Shown: positions 33,860 through 48,800 of the stretch, piece by piece
How the letters are laid out: every line of letters begins with the position of its first letter
How positions within the stretch are numbered: position 1 is the first letter of the stretch
Assembly: GCA_945910005.1 (NCBI GenBank)
Contig: OX246738.1
Location: forward strand, 29,281,697 to 29,345,696
Source of the DNA: Isoperla grammatica
Lineage: Eukaryota; Arthropoda; Insecta; Plecoptera; Perlodidae
Reading direction: 5' to 3'
DNA: 64,000 bases
Program-made: the position numbers and the translations under genes
The notes under the pieces: model-generated
Databases searched by the model: none
The model's input: the letters and a program-made list of their open reading frames with translations, nothing else
Told to the model about the DNA's origin: nothing

Positions 33860-36800
33860 TAAAAACCTTTTATAATTGGTAATTCACTCCAATGTAGGCC
33901 TACCTGTAATATTTGCATAATCCATTCAAGTTTGACGCAACAGCAGTGCGTAGAAATACATGTTACCACTATAAAAAATATCCTGACTGAAATCTTCGTA
34001 GGCTATCTATCGAATGTATATCCACTTATATTTGTATCAAATACTAATTTTTATTGTGATTTATGGGAACAAAATAATAGACGGGCTTGGTCTTATCAGG
34101 CTTGTGTGTGTGTTACCCTCTCCACAACTCGAGTCCGCTGTTATCTTTCGTTCTGCACCTGCGTCGGATCATATTTCAGAACATATCTTATCACACTCGT
34201 AGGTCGACGGCTGACATCACAACACACCAGAAATGACCGCCAATACAATTTATCGACTGATGAATTAACAGAATATTCAAATTTATAGTGATTGTATGTG
34301 TTTATTTTCATTATTTTATGGATACCAAATTTCGAATCTCGATTCTATTGTAAAAACTGACCGAGCTACACTTGTTTAAAGACTAAAGAAAACAAACTGG
34401 AAATCTGAATTGCTTTATACAATCTTAGATGATAAATAATACAGGACCGTGTTCAAAGTTGCCGTTGAATTACTTCTAATTTACTGTACGATTGTAACAA
34501 GAGACTAATGAGTAATGAATGATATTTGCCCCGAACTAGAATGGAACCCGTGTACGCCAGCTTGGCGGTCTAATTATGATCTTACGATCTGAAATAATCG
34601 TGGGCCACAAGAACCATAAATGTGTAAATTGCTACGTTCAGCAATTAGATGAGCTCTTATGCCAGAGCATTGGTACGTTATGTCGGAGTGCGCTGGTTCG
34701 ATCCCAGTCGGGGAAAACTTATGACGATTGCTCCATATACATACAATTAAACAGTACACTGGTTTTGTAGCTAAATGAAGCTATATATTATATAACATGG
34801 GATTAGGTATAAAAAATACGCACTCTTCACTAGTGACAGCGTCGCCAACAGGTGTGCGTGTGGTTATCCATGGACCCAAGTACAATTGTGAAATGCAACT
34901 GACAATGATTCCCAATAATTCGTTACTTTCACATTTTTAGTTATTGAATACGGGTATGAAGTAAACTGTGTAATAGGCAACCTATAGACACAACGTAATA
35001 ACACAACGCAAACAAATTAATATCTACAAAAAAATCACTAAACACAAAAGAAACCACAGTAGGCTTATAAGTCTATAACATAAAAAGCCATACGTACATA
35101 ACCCGTCATACCCCCCCCCCCCCCCCCGTCATGTACCCGTTGCTCTGTAATCTAGAACGCTACAACATTGGTCTAAGACAAATCTCAACTTTGTTTTGGT
35201 ACGGATGTTCCTCGTAAGACACAGGACACTAGGAGCACAGCTAGGAGTGTTTTCAATTTTCATTGAGCTTCAAATCTACAAAAACACAGTCCAACTGAAG
35301 AGCATTTACCAGACCCACATTTGCGGGCGTTTCACCGCCAATGCAGGTGCACAGTTTAACAAAGCAACATTCTCAAATTTTTACTCTGTGGATATAAAAA
35401 AAAACAATTCCGTTCCGATAAAAAAACTCACAAAAATATGAATTAAAATATATTTTTAACCATAATTAGACCAAAGTTTGGCCAGTTATGGGGGAAATTA
35501 GAAACGAGATAGACGGATTTTTCCAAAGCTACAACCTAGCTTATAGTCTAACGAAGAGTACAGACCCAAGCATATTGCTTTATTAAAAAAAAAAAAAAAC
35601 AGTACTTGATCAGAAAAAAACTATGTAATGATTTGAGTCAACAGAAAACAAAACCAAAACACTCGAAATGTTCAATGCGAGATGAAGGGAGACGAGGACA
35701 AAATCCCTGTTATCCGAGACCATGCAGTCGACCGACCACTTTGTAGCGATAAGATAACTGACACCGAGGGGGGGGGACGCTTACGCTAGTCAAGAAAACT
35801 ACTTTCTGTCGTGAAATGATAAAAAAATTAAAATGCACATTCTAATTTAAAGAACACTTTTGTAATAACAATGCAATTTGAATGGAAGTTGTAGCGTAAT
35901 TAGCAGTGCAGCTATAAATAAAATGCGTTCTTGCTTCATTGTGTGAATTGTCATATCAAGCTGAACACACTTTCCTGTTATCTGAGACCACGCAGTCGTC
36001 GGCCACTTTGGAGCGATAACCGACCCCAGCCTTCCGCCCGCATTCCTCTGTGCCCATGGACAGAAGACGTCTTCCATTCATAGACGTCTGATAAGTTGCC
36101 GGCATCCAAATTCAAACCCCGCGTAATTTTGACCAGTGGCGCCTAACTAGCGGATTTGCTTGGTACTAGACGTAGGTATCACCACACGTTAACCGATGTT
36201 TTCACTCGAGTTATTTACTTCGTTACACAATGGGGGCTAAAGTGTAGCCACATCAACCTTATGGATGCTGACGTCATAGATAGGCGTGCCGGGACCAATC
36301 AGCGGGTGTCAGTTTGAAATACTGGCACGTGGTTGGCTAATACGCACTCGTCCCTGACGTCACCATCCACAAAGTTACCGTGTAACCACTTCACATAGCT
36401 AATAGGAGCTACTCTAGAATTCACCCCAAGTTTAGTAGGCTTGAGTACCCCTCCCCCACCATCGGACCTCGGCCGGGCGGGCTGTAGAGGTAAATGGTAA
36501 TCGACGTGAATGGTAGTGAAAAGGGTGGCTTCAAAACTTAATTACTATTCTATTGTATTATAATTGTTTTACTATATTTTATGAATAGCAGATATTCACG
36601 TAGTATTCAAAGTTCTGATGACGTGGTATTCAATGTTAACTAGATATACTTAAGTCATCATTTACCGTCCGCCAGGCCTATGTCCGATGGCGGGGGTATA
36701 CCTGGGTGGTACCTGGGTGCAGACTTGGGGTGAATGCGAGAGTAGACTGTCTTCACATAATCGCGTTACATACTCTCGGGCAGTCAGGCTGGGTTAGTTA

Positions 36801-39800
36801 CTCTCAAGCTTGTTTGCTGTTGGAAGAGTTTTCTCGGTGACGGCTGCTTAGCACGAACAATACTGGAGGTCTTAATTACTTCGCTTCACTTGAAAGCGCC
36901 TTGCCTTGATGGATGGAAGGGGGTGTTCTAAGCAAGCCACGCATGTGCTGAAGCAAAGGTGTGTTCAAATGCTCTGTTTTACGCTGATGTATCTCTAGCA
37001 GGCGAGCAAAGCTCACAACAGGCGAGTAGACAGCTGGCGAAGTCTATTCACCACCTATTTTAGAATGAACGATCATTTTGTAAGGTCTGTGAACCCGGCC
37101 CCCCACTTGTCGCAATAATTCTCAAATGTTGTGTATAATTATTCTGCACCGTTTCCATTTATTGTGTTTAACCCCGAAAATTATTTCGCCATTATTATAG
37201 AAGATATTAAAGAAATATGGTGGGGCAATTGTTCACGCTTCCCCCCCCCCCCCCCCCCCCCCCACCTTATTTCGTTAATATATTTTCTTTTAAAGGCTTA
37301 TTAGCTATGGGGGTTGGGCACACTACATCGAAACGACGCACAATTCAGAATCTGTACGAGAAGTGGGGGGGGGGGGGGGGGGGGGAGGTACACGGACCTC
37401 ACTTTGTAGACGTGAATTCATAATATGTATAAGTTAGGTTATTATGATTGTTTTTTTCGACTGTAGATAGAATATGGATATACATTCCAACTAGATAGTA
37501 GATAGCATAAGTTCTTCATCTCAGAAACTGTGGCAAGCTATATGACTGCTAGCACCTGTTAGGCTTCGGAAGAGTATGTGCAAAGCTGAAAGTAGGCAGT
37601 GCCATTGGTTTGAAATATAGCAAACCCAATGGCAGTGCAGCTAGAAGGCAAAAATCACATTTGAACACACCCTCAATTTAATTCGTGTTTCTCTTTCGTC
37701 GATGAGAACCGAAGATAGCCGAAGTGAATGCTTCGTCACCCTTTTAGCAATATAACGCGAATGTTGGAGGCGTGCAACATGAAGGTGTCAACGGGTTGAC
37801 ATTATTTCAAAGCGATAAGACTGTCACCACAGCTGTCACTGAGAGTGAGGGCCCATCCATGTCTGTATAGGTTCAGTATCGCGTCGCTGTAGTTTGGACG
37901 GAAATTAGACGCAAATTTAGTATCTTTCTATTTATAAAAAAATATGACTGCATACATTTTGAGATAAATATTATATTGATTTCGTATCGAAGAGTTGCGA
38001 ACAAAAGATTTTTTTGGATTCAATATTTTTTGGATTTTAACACACATGTTTTTCATATTTAATATTTCGATGAGGAAACGTGTATTCCAAAATATTTCAA
38101 AAAAAGAACTTCAAACACATAAAATTAAAAAGCGATCTCTCGATGAGCCTCGTTGATAGTTCTGGAACACGTGACATGATAAAGAATACCCTGGCAAAAT
38201 GCCAACTCAAAGAAAGATGTTATAGTATTTTTGGATACCATAAATGTCAGTCATCCCCTTTCTTGAGCGAAGCACTCAACCTTCTCTTTAGTACACAGGC
38301 AGCTCTCAATCACATGCACCCTCAACTCAACCCGTGCGCTTGGGGACGGGGGGGGGGTTCACTGTATCGCCGTGCAACCATAGGTGTGTAAACATATCTA
38401 TGGTAAAACAATGCCTCTGAAATTAAAGCATGATTATACTTCAAGTACATTTTTACTCTAGAAAACTCTCAAAGGTAATACACAAATTTGTGTGCATGTT
38501 CATACATATATTAATGCACAGTACAGTTATTAGTTTGCCGGTCCCGATGGGCTATGGTCTAGATGTCAAGGCACCCACTCAGCAAGTGGAAGAGCAGGGT
38601 TCAATTCCCAATCAAGATTCGAATGTTAATTTCTCAATTTCGCAAGACCGAAAAATTGTGTTTGTATTTTACATCATGTTTTGTATTGCGACGTGCCGCG
38701 CATTGTGGGTATCCCGCGCTTTCGGCCGCTAATACATCTCTGTTCGATCGAGCAAAACATATTGACTGAGGTTTTTGTACTTTGCACGCACCCTTCTGTG
38801 TTGTGAGATCCTGGTGACAAGACGGACGTTTACAACCTTGCACAAAAAGAGCGGGAAATACAATTCCTCTTTGGGATGGCCTGTTTGCCCGAGTATTTCT
38901 TCATCTATAAGATACCTTTTAGTAAAAATACGCACGTTGTTTGAAACAGCGCATGTTCTGCGTGTATGGCTAATGTTGATACCAGGGCTCTATCACAGGT
39001 TTCTTTGTACTGTACAGCTTTGTGTGTAGCACAACGCCCAACTTTGTATTGAAACTTCCTGCTTTATGGTGTGCGTTCATCGATTGTATCTCTATAGCAG
39101 GCGTTTACGCCTCTATTCAGTCCCCAACGCTTCGAGTTTCCAAATCCCCTCTTCTTGAGAGATTCTCGCTTTGTTAAATCATTGCATGCAGTCTGTACTG
39201 TGTGAATGGAACGCCTGGATGTACTGTACCCTATCATGTATTCCACACGCCGTTCAATATTCCATTCTATGTTTATAGGGCTGTTTGTTTATTATAAAAA
39301 TATCATTTTTTTTTCAAAAACATTTTGATATATGTTTTAGCGAGAATAACGCGATATATCCTCCGAATTTGCTGCGCCAGCAGACTTGCAAATTTAATTA
39401 AGTCATGACTTGCTAAAATTAATGTGCAAGTGAATTCAACAAAGCCATATTTGAAGACATAATCCTGGTGGTAATGTGGTTCGTTAGGTATCAACGATAG
39501 GGCTGTGCACTGTGCAGTGGCTGTTATGCTATTGACATGGATTCTTAGTAATTGTACTACTGCGGTAGGTACTATTTACTTTATACAGAATACAGATGGT
39601 TGGGTATCAGCGGTAAGTGCAGTGGCTGTTATGCTATTGACATAGATTCTTAGTGGTTGTACTACTGCGGTAGGTTTACTATAAAGATGGTAGGCGTGGT
39701 TGTTTTTGGAGGATGCCAATGAATTGTCACTAAACAAAACTGAAGAGTTGTAACTGCTGATTAACATTAGGGTAGCGAAGACCATTAATCATCATATCAT

Positions 39801-42800
39801 ACAACTTCACCAGACATGTATGAAATGATGCTTCCTTGCTATACCCATAAGCTGTTGATACGGACGAAATTATTTTATGAATGTTGGTATTTACTATTTA
39901 GTCACATGGTTAGTTTTGCAATGAGGCTAATCTTAACTGTATGTTGGTCATTATTAAATATTAAAATGACGGCACCCTTTTCCTCGTGGAATAAAGTAGT
40001 CACTATAGAGTTTAGGGACTGCTGATTTGTACATTATACCTAGGTGCTTCTGCTTCACCTTATTAGTAATAATCAACAAGCGTACACAAGAAAATAGGCT
40101 ACACACAAAATAACCAACTATCGGTGACAGGACTAAAATGACTTAATATTGTGTACCACGAGATGAAAAATAAAATGTATGTAAAAAAAATCTCCTATAA
40201 AAATGTTCTATAAAAGCATAACGGTAACACAAAAGCTAACTTGCGTTATGCCCAATGATGCACGGTGGAGAACAAGTGTTAAGTGGGGTACAAGGGTGTC
40301 CGTTAGCAAAGAACCTACTAGTACCGTTCGACAGACCACAGCAACCTAATGGATCTGACGTTGAGCGAGGCTTTGGCCAACCAAACGTCAGTATTTGAAA
40401 ACGCTGCCCGTTAATTGTCTTCGTTTCCCACAACTATGACCTCAGCATTCACAAGGTTGCTGTGGAACCACTATACGAATTCAGTTTACATTCATAATCG
40501 ACCCCTCCCCTCTCAGGAAAGTCAGGACGGTGTATACCCAATTGTTGCATGCACCTTGAACATCATCATCTATTTATGGAACGAAATTCTTTAGCAGCCT
40601 GTTGACAACGGCAATCTTGTGACAGTGAAGTCGATTTAAAAAAGTAGTATCGTGCTTCGGGAAAATAATATTTTCACATTGAGCAGATTTCCGGCAGGGG
40701 AACCAGGCAGCGTTTCTTGGTATGTAACACATTTCGAGATTGGAAAGCCAACATTTAAAGTACCTTGAGCACGCGATAGTGCCACCATTGCAAGGGTTGT
40801 GAGAAGGAGCCCTACCATTCGGGAAGCAATCACTTCGTGCTAGGGTAATTGTGACGTCGTTGATAGAGCAGCTAAATAATGCAAGGCGTGAGGGTATAGG
40901 TCTAGTCGTGGTCGCCCCGACATCGAACCAGATCGATCGGTCGAAATGTTGGCGTCGAGCTTCGATTGTATATACAACATCTTCGGTAAAATAATGCTTC
41001 CGTCACAGGCATGGGTGAGCGGCAGCCAACCAGCGGCCGTGGCTAATTCAGATACCTGCTCGGGTTGGCCGAGACCGTAAACACGCCATTGATTGATGAC
41101 GAAAGCATTACCGAAGTTATTGTAAGACGACTTTACGTGGTTTGGAAATCACTAATTTGGTGGATTATCGGCGTTATTTATGCGCTCAATATTCCATTGA
41201 GTATTGACTCAGTTCTTGGAAATTCATAATAACCTACAAAAATGTATGTTTTATTTTAATGATCTTGAAATTTATTCCGGATATACATCTGCCCATTCCC
41301 AAATACTAATGGATGCACAGAATACCCAAATACCAGGGGATGCACAGAATACGTACAGCGCTTAGAACTGCTTTTTCCTGCGACCACTCTCCTACCGAGT
41401 CTCTCCTACCACGTGTTGCCTACTTATCTTTGTTTTAATACTGCCAAAATATAAATTATTCTCTTTGAACTGAAGTGATAATGTATTTGTTTGGGATCGC
41501 TCGTTCTACTAGGCGCGAATAAATAGGTGCTATATACATCTGAGTTTTTTTGATCGGGGAAATATATCATGGTACTCTTTTACTCTGTAGCGCTATTCCT
41601 CAATGATTATATGGGAACATGTTTACAAATCAATGATGCCAATGGTGATAATGATGATATTTGGGTTTAACATGTCTTCTTGCCATGTCATCTATGATCT
41701 TCATGTCATCTTTTGGCAACACAATGCTAATACGAATATGAAGTATATAGCCACATGACATCCTTGCCCAAGCCAGAATACGAACCTAGACCGTACGTAA
41801 GTACGATACATACCAATAGTGTTGGCTCAGCGCTAAGACGGGATACCTAATCCGGGAGGTCGCCGGTTCGATACCGGTCACCGGCAGTCTTGACTGAACG
41901 TTTTTACCGAGGTTTCCCTCAGTCACAAGGCGAATGCTGGGACTGAGTCATACTAATAACATTCGGACATAACTTCCCAAGTGTTCCAAATCCCGTATTA
42001 CCTAGGTAGTCATAGTCAGTCCCCTGAAGAGTGACATTGATTGTCCCTGGGCAGGTTTTCTACGAAGAATTATTAATTAAAAAATTTAATTATGAATTAA
42101 GTACGAACCATGGCTTAGATTGCCAAAACACTCACGGTCAACTATTCCCCTGCTTTAAAATTCATGGGATTTATTTAGGAACACATCGTTAGAGGTAACA
42201 ATAATAAGTTTAGTTTGCATCAGTCTCCAGGACATTGGTAACACACAACACATATATTATATTCTTATCGAATAAGATCGATTTAATAAAATTTGTTTTT
42301 AGGTTCCGTTGTTATCAGTTCGTTCATAGAATGTAACTGGCGCTCCTCGTTTACGCCAGTAAACGTGTGTTTATGTAATTAAAATACCTCCCAAAGCGTT
42401 TAGAGCTAGTAAACAACACCTTAACCAGGAAGTTGCCCGAGAAGGTCGTTTTAGACAAGCGAAGTCCTTGAATATGCGCGATATTCCGCACCTCGCGGAC
42501 ACACGCACATTAGAGTTGATATTAAAGAGTATACATAAATACATTTGTATTTATAGCACATACCCACTCAGGGATAAGAACGGTGTTTCAGTGGGGGACA
42601 TTTATACAATTTATTATGTGTTTCTTCGTTCTTCATTACTGTGACGGCTGCGTAGTCACCATTTACATGTACACTGGTATCATACTGACATAGATTAGAA
42701 TATCTTTATAACACTACACATTATATTAATTAATACAACAAATTGTGCCAATCTGTCAATAAATCACATTGGTTCACGTTATCAATATGGATTGGTTTCA

Positions 42801-45800
42801 AATAGCTCTCTATATGCTTCTCTCTTCTCTCATTCTCTACATCAAAATCATTACAACACCTCGCACAACACTATCAAGCATTCCAATCTTGGTCTACCCA
42901 AGTAGGCCTACTACTTTATTATTGATACTAATAATTTGATATTTATTGAAAACAGGACCTTAGTTCTACTCTAAGGCTATAAAGAATCGTGAATATAATA
43001 TTCTTGTTCACCATCGCGTTTATATGCTACTCTTTATAACAGTTGCGTTGAGTCAGCCTACATGAAACATACACTCATAAATTCTCCGTTTAGAAAATAG
43101 AAGTCGTTTATAGTGTGTTGACTTCCTTATGTCATTGTTTCACCCATGCAGGCAAGACGCGCGGGATGCAGTAAATGCATTCGCCCCCACATTCATCTCA
43201 AGATATGAGCATTCATCGTGCTTCATTGAAACGACCTTGAACAGTCATAGCATCTGAGAAGTTAGTTAGCCCATCTCGATTATAAATTACGTCACAGCTC
43301 GTTTAGGGCGCTAATTGGCTGTCACAAGTTTTGAAACGTCTTAGCAGCGCCAACACAAACACGGTGAACATCTAAATCAATCTCGACACTGAGATTTTTA
43401 TGCCTGGCGTCAATAGGACTGACCAATCACCACTTAAACTCCGTCCGAAATGGGGAAACATACCAGCAAAATGCGAACTCAATAGTTTGGGTGGGAGGAT
43501 GGATTCCGTAGATGTAAATAATAAATAACTCAACTTTTCTCGTAGTAAAGTGGGCCCAACCCAATGTAAAGTACGAAAGGCGAGTTCAATCATAATTTGT
43601 ACTATAACTTAATTTTCAAATTCTCCAGTTCCGTCAAATAGGTCTATTTGGGATAACTTACGACTTTGGTTTGGATACCTGGTAATTACTAACACAGAGG
43701 GCGTGATAGTGATGCTTGTGCACTCTCTGTACTAAGCGGAAGACTGCCGTTACGAAGGTGTGAAGGAACGACACAAATCTTTAATCTGTTGATTTGCTTT
43801 GAAAATGCGTGAAAGGAACGGAACGGTAACAAGCTTAGACTGGCGTCTGAGACTAGTTACGTTGAGACTTGAATAACGATTAAGTGCAAACTAAACTAAA
43901 AGCCGACTTAAGTTTGCATAATGCATCAGCAGCTGTAAAAGTGACCGAGCTTCCTCCAATGCATAAATGAATGTCGGTTGTTTTAGTGACAGGCACGACT
44001 GTAAACCCCAAGAGACGATGTAGAGAACACCTTTCCAGTGATTTACAATTTGTCGGAAGGAAAGAAGGAAAACTATTTCGTAGCTCAGCGATTCCATGAA
44101 TGTTTTTTCACCTAAACAACAATTTATTCCGGATAGATTCGTATCTAACTTTTCAAGTGGTTCTGAGGGCGAACATAGAATCCTCTCAGGCAAGCAATAA
44201 AGCTTTTGTTTATTTCAACATGCAGTCACCAACAAGTAATTCGTGTCGGCAGCTCAAACAATGTGTGCAAAAAATACCGCCGCTTGTCGCAGTATGAACT
44301 CAAATCTGGTATTTTGTTTTCTTGTAAAAGGCAAAATATTCTCTTTCCGCATAACTTTCTTTAATATTCTTCGTGGTCACTCGTAACCATTGCTTTCCAA
44401 TCCATTCTCGCTATTTTCCGTAGAACAAGGGATAGAACATAAAACTAGGCTTATTATAGTTATTAATAATACAAACTAATCGTAAAATAATGACTGTTTA
44501 CAGTTTCAACCATTCTATTGCTCTTTTTTTAAACGAATGGAACTATTTACAGGAGGTTCAACGAATAATTGATTTCTTGTCTTCCCTCTCCACCGCAAAG
44601 TAGTTTAGTTTACTTATAATCAATTACATGTTTAAAACGGTAACCTTAGCGGCAAAGGGTACGTCATAATATTAAACTACGAACAATTAACGGTATTTTA
44701 TCGATATCTTGAAAACGCTTCAATATAAATATAATATTGAACACGTAATTTTCATGTTTGGTTTCATATCAGCTGTTCCACTGAATATACAAACTTTCAA
44801 ATATTATTATGGTCATAAAGTCTATTTCTGTAATTCATTCAATAATTTGAATTAACTTTTTGATTAATTAATTATTGAAATTAGCATCGTAACTATTAAA
44901 ACATCAATATTTGATAGTTTTTTAAATCGTTGTTTTGCTGATAAAAAACAAGTTCCGAGTAGGAATCACTTTGTCAATATCACGAAGCGTTCTCAAGATA
45001 TCAATAAAACAAGTTAACTTGGCTAGTTAGTTCACCTTTACCCTTAAGGTCAAGGTTACTGGGCGATTAAGAGCCCCACGGCTACGTGATCCGTCAACAA
45101 ACTACGAGTGAGTGTTGAGCCGACGTCAAAGTGAATGGCGTACAATGGACAGGTAGTAATGGACTTTCACTGTTTCATCCGCAACCAACAAACATTTTAC
45201 TCGCTACTAACCAGTGAGCTTCATTACACCTGGGTCGGTGTTTTCAGCGTGGGTAGTAGAGACAATGTAGCTGTCAGTTTGCCATGTTCAAAGTTAAAAG
45301 CGTTTATCAGTTGTAGATCTAGCCCAAATAAACTTCGGCTCCCACATTAATTGTTCATAATTATATCAACAAGGTGGCATATTGTGCTAGGCACGTGTGC
45401 TGATCAGAGAAGTATAATGTACTGTAAAGGGCCGTTTACATGAATGACTAGTGATAGTGACTAGCCCCCGTGATCAAGCCACAGGCTTCTTTCATTGGCT
45501 GTGACTGTGAGTGAGAATACTGCGCTCTGATTGGCTATGACTAAGGTTTGTCTTGACTTGACCAAGGAATTGAAATGAATTCAATTCCTTAATTAAGTCA
45601 AGGAATTGGAATATGTTCATTTGAATTGAAATGTTCAATTCCTTAGTCAAGTCAAGACAAACCTTAGTCACAGCCAATCAGAGCTCAGTATTCTCACTCA
45701 CAGCCAATGAAAGAAGCCGGTATGGGGGGTTAATCAATAATCACTAGTCATTTATGCAAACCCCGCTTAGAAGATGTTGACTTTGAGAACAAAATATCTT

Positions 45801-48800
45801 GGTGCCTAGGGAGTTCTAAACCTTGTCGATGACACAATAATTGTTCGGTCTGTGCTGCTTCCAAGTCAACTATATCGTCACTGAAAACGTATTTGCGCTT
45901 TATCTTTTATTTCGGTTTTTAAGTGTTATAATAAACATTCCATGCTTCAGAAATATTTTTTGTGCTTATTTTATCACAGGAAAGATAATATGGTTTTGTA
46001 TTGTTGACATCATAATGTTTTCAGCAGTTTTATTGAATCAAATTGCTTTTATATGGCGCTGAAATACGCACCGCAATACACCTGAAAGTATTAGCACATC
46101 ACAAAACACGAAAAGTGGATGTAGCACAAACAAGGTACCTTTTTTGTGTGCTTATTTCTGTCACAGGAAAGACAATTTGGTTTTGTATTGTTGGCTTATC
46201 AGTTATCATAATGTTTTCAGCAGTTTTATATTGAATCAAGTTGCTTTTATATGGCAGAAATACGCACCGACATACACCTGAAAGTATAAGCACACAAAAC
46301 ACGAAAAGTGGATTTAGCACATACAAGTCCTGAGGTACCTATATCTATACCGATAGAGGTGGCTCAGCGGTAAGACGCGATACTCTAATTCGGGAGGTCG
46401 CCGGTTCGATTCCGGCCACCGGCAGTCCTGACTGAAGGTTTTTCCGAGGTTTTCCTCAGTCGTAAAAGCGAATTGCTGGGATTGAGTCATACTATCAGCC
46501 CTCGGACAATCCTTCCCAACTATCCAAACACCCTAATAACCTAGTTAGTCACCTGAAGAGGGGCACATCAGGTAAAGCTGGTGTGCACCCTAGAACGGGT
46601 ATTCCTACAAAAAATTATTATTATTATATCTATATAAAATTGTTTTTCTCTTTAACAGTCGTCGTAACAGATTATTCTCTTGTTTGATTACCCTAGTAAT
46701 TTGCTTTAGCCCCACAAAAATCATTGTTCGCCCAACTGGACTCAAGTGTAACACGATATTACATATTACTATAGGGTATGTTGGTAATTTGTTTTTCTTT
46801 TGATTTCAGAAATACATCGTACCCACCGAGAAATGCGGCGACATCAACGTTTACGTCCAGGTAAGCAATACTCGCATGATCTTCATGATGATTCAAACAT
46901 GATGGAATAATATAGGCAATGCAAACTACATTTATGACAGATTATGACGACTGAAGCGTCCTTTAATTGGCAACTCGCTCGTTGTTGGCAATATTCCTGG
47001 GAAGTTCATTGAAAAGCGTGGATGTGTCGCTTTCAATTGGCTTCCTCTCGTCAATTGCTAAATGGGTTCCGTCAACTATGAAAGTTGCCATTTAGAAAGG
47101 TCTCTTACGTAACGCGTAATTGAAATGTTGAACTTTCAACCTGTCGACAAAGTGTCAAACCGAAACGTGATATTTCAATCTTTGGAACGTACGTTTATCT
47201 ATTAGGACTAAACAATTATACTGTAGATATGACACTGCAGACAACGATATTTCTCTTAATACAATATTGATACAGTAAATTAAAACCTCAGTCAAATAAA
47301 AAAAGAGAGAGAAAAGGTCAAATCGGTATAAATGTATATACGTGTGTTTCAAATTTTACTACCCCAGCAAGTTACCCTTTTAACTAACGCGCAATGTTTT
47401 AATTGTGCATGCTTGAGAAAAGTCACCTGTTAACTGTAATTGGGAATCGATATGTTGAAGTCGAAATCAGTATAGCGTGCAGGTTAATTATTGATTGCTC
47501 AAACAATTAATTTTACAGATGTTTAGTTGGACAATTGCGGTTTTTGCTATTCAAAAATTCAGTATGGGCGTGTGGCACCTTCCCACGCCTCCTGCCTGCA
47601 CGAAGACTATATACTCATTATGTTTGGATGAAAAGGGCCGCGTACAAATGGTGGTCGGTCAACAGACCATCATTTCAGAACAGTTTATTTATAAGAAGAA
47701 TGAAAAATGTCACTGCACAGTGTGTTGTTTCAGGCACACATTGAATATGTGTGATTCATAAAAAAACACACACCGTGTGAAACTACCTACCTATAGCAAC
47801 CGATTGTTTGTCAGACCTGTACCGTCGCAGCCCATGCATACATTCGTCATATTAACTTTATTGGCTATAGAGTAATTGAAATGATTATATTATTCTATTA
47901 GTTATGAATTATTCGTACATTATATACTGTCAATATTAACCGCATAGAAGGTTATGTTGTTTTAACAATCAAGTAGCAAGAGAGCAGCAAAACAGTATTG
48001 GCAATTGGAAATTATTATTTTTCATCAACATTTAATATTTTGGTTGGTTAGGATTAAATGTTTTGTGGATTTAAATACAATTCGTAATTAGGAATTCCTC
48101 AAGTTTTTCTGCCAATTTGTTTAATAGTCTCTTCAAATTAAAGTCTCCCACTGAAAATCAGTCTTTGTTACTGAGTGGGTATGACTCGAAATGTGAATGT
48201 ATTTCTTTATTTTATTAATAATGTTCAGTCCTGTCGTTGAGAAACCTCTGAAACCCGTTTATTTCTGCACGGTTCTAGCATCGGCGGTATTTATATCTTG
48301 TTGCAGTCAGCACATTAGTGTTGCATATTTTAGTGTGTTGTTCGTTTCGCTTACTTATCGAGGGAAACCTTGTATGTTGTTTAGCCCACAAACATCCAGC
48401 TTACATAAGTCAAGTGTTCATTGGTTGTGCAAATTATGCTAACAGTTCGTGAGTCAACATCGTTAAATTTGTGTTGACATATTCGAAATACGCTCAGTGG
48501 CCAAATCGCGGTTATTCGTACTACACTATTGGGTCGGGGGGGTTGGCAGGGCAGACCCACGTCGTAACGTTGTTTTTGAATTCATAGCTTGAATATTTTA
48601 TAGCAACGTGTAAAGAAATTTTGTTCTCTCTGCTATATCTATATTACGGTTCTCACAGATAGTTTGAAAATAAGTGTTTTCGATTGTTCAGACCACACAG
48701 AATTTCATATCATTCATACAATATCTGATTTTTCTATTTCTTTTTATTCGCGTAGCAATTTTTTATACTTTATGTCCCCGTTACCTTCTTCAGGTATAAG

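Larger units (their letters stand above)
24757..46809 (+). other. NDRG intron 1, about 22 kb
   Basis: It starts GTAAGG and ends TGATTTCAG. It holds most of the mobile elements and C/G homopolymers of the right half of the window plus two candidate alternative first exons. Stretches without an assigned feature (25010-27040, 29100-30850, 31210-33680, 33870-34630, 36400-37240, 37390-38540, 42610-43620) are AT-rich and show no ORF with a recognisable domain. Confidence 0.75.

Noticed and set aside
45135..45350. ORF starting MAYNGQ followed by GTAGTA, considered as a third alternative NDRG first exon
   Set aside because: The donor is poor (GTAGTA) and there is no promoter-like context. Phase agreement alone is weak evidence.
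46356..46430. Possible functional tRNA genes at the A-box/B-box sites (also 14895, 20255, 22911-23145, 34695, 38598 and 41864)
   Set aside because: None closes with a 7-bp acceptor stem, several are repeated with a common body and tail, and the layout is that of SINEs.
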